Source: a virus. Taken from it: DNA of 64,000 bases. A program made the position numbers and the translations under genes. The notes under the pieces are model-generated. The model did not search any database, had not been told where the DNA came from, and worked only from the letters and a program-made list of their open reading frames with translations. Where the stretch lies: positions 1 through 64,000 of the IMG/VR virus record IMGVR_UViG_3300025853_000044. One strand, written 5' to 3'. Of this stretch, positions 63,901-64,000 are shown piece after piece; the first letter of the stretch is position 1, and each line of letters opens with the position of its first letter.

Positions 63901-63934
63901 AGAAGGCGTGACTACTGCGACCGATTGCAACCAT
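45935..63934 (-). CDS. Giant 5,999-residue structural protein with two LamG-like domains
   Basis: This single uninterrupted 18.0-kb frame is 28% of the window. The N-terminal 270 residues (HAFFFDGVSDSVIIP ... FVIEAWVVPDCGGV ... IEAIHFSNEFDENM) form a laminin-G/concanavalin-like domain. A second one lies near residues 5556-5790 (GMALWLKADSLDLADG ... AEIIQYNRAMSTTERQ), typical of sugar-binding lectin folds. A 68-residue unit is repeated near 3511-3580 and 5030-5098. The protein is low in Cys and rich in Asn, Thr, Gly and His, with no membrane segment or signal peptide. A GAGGTGA ribosome site lies just before the ATG. The most likely role is a host-recognising fibre or side-protein of the virion, which would need the viral thermosome for folding (inference). 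Confidence 0.8.
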   Translation of the reverse strand: MVAIGRSSHAFFFDGVSDSVIIPQGRFTKTGVKDSSGTKVMTKTLQGVGDSATINDKAAGDFVIEAWVVPDCGGVIAHREGQFTLEMGTVDTPGPAVFSVNVESIAGPSYFRLATAYDASTRWDGIVYPQQEHGGIHDSYNRYDKSNYGDATNLNFNNRPLYHVVAGIQKNRVFLAVNGEIVSQQDIPPETRLARSTEHVYLGGKGGEFRGAIEAIHFSNEFDENMLQPSMAIKGNTTSALFRFEEPIDIVEGTYEFSAFTAASDGTTKTLTMTAADAQTLIARLTGKAYDATSPTTTFTSTPYSMGNYKVVDYYTNSGTAATLSVAHTPYNLLINPGAINRNTQKPNQSPPERVRLESINGNTGVVTFNSIHVDFINGTSGLRGALHSRTANVDNYFVVIGADLLIDNGTGKPYQPPHYGTQIFDKTGQMVLDEGNASNHGLVYSSQMATDTTNNPYAVTWPATLDTLFQVGHSGRHTFSHIIGHEYMRRYPKPSELIIDQQADGSADIVQMAYDSNTRDIDEMFPMNSLLDFYSETLEAPIARIENSSSVATIVNNGMPASKKELIAIGGSGFKYAPFMLKGPVPEAGDIDENNRLFHLTPESESRVALLHVPALRTSHDLAPYVEVHYNAIDLTGASMGQSTPMLMVTKTVPAGSHILTGTTRVLDVITSDLANTTLYSPGGVIYLSNAISGYGSLMQESHTLIGDNTGGQDSDTELDLSRTPALYTPPNDVNAEPAGPPKAVARSHNGGTHESVYHRLAIEAMSSSQSDTITDEGAGKRTRQPTTDKSGTGVFDLGPTTHSSRVFEMFNIIDNVLITDEAGIMAKIFVQPSVKSRVNQLSLVRSLGAGDSPNIASIMFLMSRCRVRGVSKQESPETNMTTVVITASGIADSFVNENVSAVGSGSPDSHVVKEIEPNAPVVTVTLGGPGQGGVNTKPTFDPSPLMRLPGSTRRSCATQARIVTTTGAFSMSVTPLNNDSPDLKSWGTICFPQVGRIFLEDGASAAYTEKTGAGFYFSESNAVASRTFLDGAGTAYATFHEWCNATGIISQGSAGTYLTSVYIFNDGDFDNDSLTQDGSTVNDRLFQSLDDVTHDYQLGTQYASTRAMVEIPIFPQQFFDHTDLGIFPGPDNSMKVHVDATYTAHTWNPTPVGRRANDVATADKSAKSAYSYTINNQNYIESATILRIEDATASHKHTSTGTGTGGTTYTNHFHIFVSHPNMFPDATNSSDATPTIVAADDVGNLKGINRLRRVFLTSGEWAVYDNNPALDGFLSIPINATGGYFDGYSETFFQNAIVGAKIHTGGGFRNETLMPIDSDAELPSSDLEGRSPFYYDAANMKTQGGNLDYGLRQYVSAVEFKAGPLANPHAPRTISKRAKSTIMQVQEISGNATDGFQFNIILDDASLFPDVPYSRDSNNNSIAEQGDLTYIAEIGTDTPLEVYYLGKLDSIAGANSVLVTTPKNVSLTVGDFVGAEFKLVKAGNAFQSIVNPANMQNQELQTATFHPSTSAEQWTFVGATSAGASTTLNITNGNNRFAHANTIGTNIRTGDLLFLEDSSNVIKYVGEVADVKSNLTSGAHTVVTLVAANAVAVANGDDVRIGVGTVVQNDADAILNRSWVYPFAQGGLRDGDTVWMNMTINNPHAVEGLFAKSRGVMNEAFVWSGFNGGEGALANRPRDSIPLENFLIGNSCLETAQNFAQHVNKTVEMNYEAMGLDATQAPTVAYIDPYLSTDGNARVLLFDVGHDREFIAFHDLHMQVQSSADTPTIGFTRNIAYEGGTIKLDKHLISVNGGAPHYFTTQIDVANGFPSENKYVRSTQQSKFIESAYAHNVPNTASQDLVDGTPGSDTKYTLQDPSSLGNNPLLRGKGHGHFVHTGLYHEETGNTHTVGDSVLPRVQPAVASVYYANEIHKLIRKAKEGDLLLRELKLHRATQNPATHSLKDASTLFDTPDGTRVISAFLCLKGKRNTTLELASHEESRLQHLKHWTQMDFVRRMTLDLGEVGVKEGVTDIEAAAREMVRLINQGGALNGRTHARRPSQQYPGESERLDLTRIGVRQDTADPNKDPTSAHINADFAATGSTYDPAPFWYGDIAFDSHDRGSHMGYVRAHMGRVVEDINGNEGYSIVIHSTIPGASGRNFCVWLDNSKGQSSYQPQFLIGHGGRFRNFWAQPDEILSENMHPAPMPLNKDGRPFAPVSTLREFVAQEEPDEAFTSNHDITPRRNETANPKGRNISAHLGGIAHNSVNDESFETQSPSTALVKGLRMGKQATGRINFGGLVASGVPGFSPIAGKHGLGRKGDDEFDKLYNEGLPKAGTSPTAITSYSGHVNTAEITDDAVGDTPLYGFRFNDHRGQGYGVRFIYRKMDEAFANDLTTIPSTLDDEICVYFNDGDVAKGGFTIGQHMLGFGDATGRLDVTTVTMNSWRGNQWRGVYAPSAGIDCAISWDASATTLTVQLGAPFDSGQELGNHPDILGYLGFPRQNGVIQITDPMTGTTDKGTVGNVISYESRTQLNSAGDSGVHTFYGVRGSEFTASHSLTGLTATSLTNTAVSMFNASTDRIIKALISPRINWTTLMTDELMAAVTAEAINMADPNTPEGIPFDCRHMYAVDGRTFGEWGVAADAIRIRAHNPQRGARPLSTMFEASLHRDLGIEAPHLEFGEYEKLDQSSNSQWTVTAPAAFNKPVSDADIEDNHRKVDCGYLPHTVLQIRTKARGYHTNTPTPILVDSYNDPVPTKTWANNLKGLTYTSRSGDHILPALDNALVTTDFTHSDDVFTTNSGETTTHILVPAGEEAATFDSLTKLVSFGDAKVIWSGSNRFATVTSVQGANSATKLKVVAINYNEEWNTLYGASADRADVLLMLHADKDFSGYRLYGSIESEPVTYFKNGRDSNDHSVPLYFGGGFSGVVLDVNDGSQNDYSSFYTHPYSNGPTGTAGIQNANEISTAYALMDCNALLAFFPGTPYLNQHRGSINPPAYNQNNVLSADIDSGTLPNLASGQPSHVTARYTAGIVRQRPIPLIMRMPHQTARYTDHKTATPYFTTYLIYGPGQAFPFNETASNLGVVEPHPGYVVTTGNSWSKVPHSKNLPNEITNNDNDYGPPDANYQSRRNRFHWQTTLNWSPAQGTPNIGDTGASGYGLKQRPEHGYHYGEHFMNPVSGRVVANNEADYKKAHPYQHCAMAYYGIAMSADMTFHMDGGYHPGGSWMDNQMAFNPPMEKDDLQISKLFANAVQPTAYRVSGVIAKSVLAGSLGETATDFDREIIVVDGTRCQNGEELATIIGQAINENPGKGALKAMGGTFMPSMSNAQRQDRYGWIEMDYGDPSNSYQNATTGGSSQSYIEGSIAGSTRDVLEQIPACGWIRTDTGGRSHPSTAPNNSCPAFAPYHSREIYEKAGVLTVRFWLAPNKITGKAQFEDMTTWHNRCESAGITVPDFDLTAVPPNLPTKLYVWSKSGVHYHNNAYDTPRDHMTRSHFSGLVDAIDRTRPVGAMGWSGERYSYLNSLKVTTSSFTDATCDYNNATTITMDSTALLKKNMLVSGTGIPAGAFVVSITNATTFELSASTTGGAVTNGTLTFTTNLYGAGLGAWHAKLGFSPYGPASSVMSTYSHLPHYAPMRNSPEASGPISGTDNDETMLTTPYSWTYASTNTNPAYNTDKTDAEHSDYFANPVHIGDADAVPRALHHPQGVFGRAFLVISYEGELGLVAKRDRDGVTAMGDWLAVVNKTAGGVAAATAITFAGTAQWDERIHSVDRFVAPAHGGPNIEALVTNLSLPADDIPADPFLFNAPLAADIELFNAEPCYAKTGDLFFDLDESPGSFFLEDATSVERNLITDLKTSTSAELDRYGDDANYWLGDTNAFKMNQRSPAKNFSVEHVVWKRMDGGNLSLPAVNARGLGAVPFVTRVLSNTPHTMGEKLYGINRFSFETTNSAMFPIIQAQELAHPQIAAAHPDELRNVLAIPNEELQFEEMQVEDDTGQIHIIEGGSPFGTIIRTFNAVSDRSAEGFAPATAGSGVEPNLKVRLPHPDSIPGNLLIRAGFDRLQAYQNESMGTGGMMRPMSSSSIKHLFTDDTKGPRLGGTFSDHNWEHISQGSFPDPTYAGWETATGNAPLETSYELHDRTLFFHITKNGNTHSHRHPTFYTHAGGVVNAELTAVSFSGTTLTVNTAPNASLFNESIRDGRKFLRLYDPTTDKGGVASFTGISSSTFTGCVGDADFAELVKSSITTLKVVPSYYIPAGSTRFFASRRLRDHAEVSGNSPDIVHSTYITGLTLNALLCHTVYSRPKMTPMALPRMGHHFVNPTMAMLPGHFAHPAYQGLYNKHRAIRSATVKPHETLLMEEQTMSNLKTDISTTLTNNLHGYDTLHTFGALTATPSGPSDIHGGAFTLMFESKIRSDGYGVLASEGQAGVINAAGGHTIVLEAAATYTLRHHFPDPSEVGAYQIVIQPNIHKSQLMGYHANGGATALPDGSVNELTSQQVALVIGLREPDSATGAVGLVLAEATMADVRGCEVFVNELILDHDPDHGSQFTNIPPLMLYNALGVQATESPAFVKRSLPYQPQMFDNATPGMTTNIPWWSIVHKDGPDHADATGFRHLNHHRLDNYYEFLRASTGSIACQITLAGYPSIYPDIYHEVLENISLNPVCTVVSVDSTTQITVDDARGFPQKPYYGNKLEYTDVNGVRRTHTYTERSGYDSSNMNKPKQFTITAKSSFTSNLTAGTKLRLTRAYDFRPAGAIFTDSKTSMVTRILPQMLQGSRDTNSLHVADAFLCLWHPNLGRPHTFYSDSSRTWLNPLTDRAVAQKPLNSMPEHFETVHYHDAAYYASLGPFAFDRKTPAPPYEIIAHASVGTNVPSTVVSVDIPNKLITTTRRTAKLVGGTKIMIDGIAYTVQDDGGSVFDNHVLGVMPVIEPIVATIPIGSTIMAHAIGSMLTADVLDTTFGSPIIAGNFDPQGGQADASDAATKTNLNHYWPCGSRGGPLISRLDGYGYVSTSWDFPREYTFDGPVWADQDDDGSYVVTNGVVKSTYDAFTDATCDYNNDPTITMDSTAKLVVGMGVSGTGIPGSATVSSITNATTFELSASTTGGSVTNGTLTFTPVQTRTRPFGYRIGLRQPYNKPQWSLYGMRAFREAAVTGTNTSVGYPHGPLVQGETETWTYAGGSGLSNGTYPNTQLGIMERQTNFSGMLGVDKPEWQVRYSDGMRMARAFGCPVRTLRNASGVLRDWWGDGEGKGIYKLDEAVAYYLVDWWGNTRGEEVRRHPVRGFGIRPAWDAGDVYEYDRTGNKTPFDRIYNGGFPIMNTKALIDASGNISVTTGFTIPRFAGRLNNVNSNDATELVDVYFPTNAHRVGDDGHGRGLRYPTAFNEDVLTALDEPYHASGVVLSHHTAEPNMNDGYIRARNDVLQADEVPRGISARLDIAEDGLLKPEAVVSDRVETVSGDSPHKDAVSRSAPRIGLDTENVEGVDDNLIAINTEAHSLHSDRGVGQRVIVHGGMQAGSQTIGHYDLTALDFSGQPQGGAMRLSHTSNFNPLGGTYIAEARNFVSPIDDTEWGGIPTSGMALWLKADSLDLADGAAVTSWKDSGPHGFEFTQSTASKQPVYIASSSNVNNMPVVDCDGTDIMSTPFDARLNTTDVTLFVVAWSDDDDGNAQGVLETFANSPVTRAGHSLFIRWDSSDKWQWRGGADTTYTVVNSPSNAVVVNQAELVTGTIAGGDGAGSNANFELFLQGVSVGSSTGAWYVADEDPYGIGHVGSFELKGKIAEIIQYNRAMSTTERQQVEGYLAEKYGFTNNVSQWKSSNPYQTDTNGHQRTNLTDKRISYMLRPVRLLDKQHAEMFRSNLNLHSSSPQYGSNYFGATAGGKYGLYVYETTNGQASAGSYIRSTNPDTNPPYAPAYYMDISTSDTVPMSQGPKIIGTAATGFDSSLLDNEITRVVMSENTLQHYRADAARRRTHQEGESKEERMDYTVQPRFSQSLHPKGHKGDVSYNSNDHSGDAS
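48641..48845 (-). repeat. Copy 2 of a duplicated domain in the giant gene
   Basis: It encodes NNDPTITMDSTAKLVVGMGV ... SITNATTFELSASTTGGSV ... GTLTF (about residues 5030-5098), closely similar to the copy at 53196-53402. Similar NATTFxLSxxAT repeats are common in marine phage structural proteins. Confidence 0.8.
53196..53402 (-). repeat. Copy 1 of a duplicated domain in the giant gene
   Basis: It encodes NNATTITMDSTALLKKNMLV ... SITNATTFELSASTTGGAV ... GTLTF (about residues 3511-3580). The high DNA identity to 48641-48845 suggests a recent internal duplication or gene conversion. Confidence 0.8.
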
Positions 63935-63943
63935 CCATTCACC

Positions 63944-64000
63944 TCAAAATATCCAATCAATCGGTGCAAAGTTGATGGTGTAAGAATAAATCGGCTCACC
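63944..64000 (-). CDS. C-terminal end of a further minus-strand gene (partial)
   Basis: Reading leftward from the right edge, 18 codons end GEPIYSYTINFAPIDWIF then TGA at 63946-63944. The stop lies 9 nt before the ATG of the giant gene, with its ribosome site overlapping the stop. The short sequence is aromatic and strand-like, as in tail proteins. The start lies outside the window. Confidence 0.6.
   Translation of the reverse strand, partial: GEPIYSYTINFAPIDWIF

Noticed and set aside
45935-63934. Many open frames on the plus strand opposite the giant gene
   Set aside because: They are shadows of the long minus-strand frame: none has a ribosome site, promoter or recognisable domain, and codon bias fits the minus strand.
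1-64000. tRNA or rRNA genes
   Set aside because: I saw no cloverleaf or conserved T-loop sequence by eye; a tRNA scan would be decisive.

Overview
The window looks like part of the genome of a tailed double-stranded DNA virus of a marine archaeon. The replication genes are archaeal in type: family B DNA polymerase, PCNA-like sliding clamp, RFC small-subunit clamp loader, archaeo-eukaryotic primase, XPF/Mus81-type nuclease and a group II chaperonin (thermosome). They sit beside typical phage-like genes: a DUF932 protein, a MazG-like protein, many tiny proteins joined by ATGA overlaps, and long tail or fibre proteins. This mix, and the virus-encoded thermosome in particular, recalls the magroviruses described for uncultured Marine Group II Euryarchaeota (Poseidoniales). 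That assignment is inference from gene content. No capsid, portal or terminase gene is visible, so the window is probably not the whole genome.

Layout. At 1-1382 two minus-strand genes run off the left end. At 1383-3546 lies a repeat-rich, partly very GC-rich control region around one gene (1905-2798). That gene is flanked by nested inverted repeats and followed by two hairpins and a T-tract. Because transcription diverges here, it is the best origin candidate. From 3576 to 42656 everything reads on the plus strand, in tightly packed operons. From 42657 to 64000 everything reads on the minus strand: structural genes, dominated by one 18-kb gene for a 5,999-residue protein. The two strands converge at 42656/42657 with no spacer.

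The plus-strand genes form nine transcription units. Each starts with almost the same 20-bp element, TATATAAATCRGCAAAGAAA, usually 34-36 nt before the start codon. The units are: (1) 1905-2798, the island gene; (2) 3576-5405, small unknown proteins; (3) 5452-11911, a PEP-utiliser-like protein, a tyrosine-phosphatase/zinc-ribbon protein and a SNF2 helicase; (4) 11960-14741, small proteins including a tandem paralogue family; (5) 14781-19182, unknowns and a kinase-fold protein; (6) 19247-22737, small proteins and a dual-specificity phosphatase; (7) 22743-28366, DUF932, a pyrimidine-dimer-glycosylase-like protein, a DNA methyltransferase, zinc-ribbon proteins and a possible remnant ligase; (8) 28396-38883, the replisome; (9) 38920-42656, helicase-like ATPase, 3'-5' exonuclease, thermosome and a zinc ribbon. 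The element is absent from the minus-strand structural genes, which suggests an early/replication regulon separate from late genes.

Within units, genes are often joined by the cassette GGAGGAATGAACATG (ribosome-binding site, stop, start). This leaves many proteins with short Glu-rich C-termini. Functions below rest on motifs read by eye; no database search was possible.
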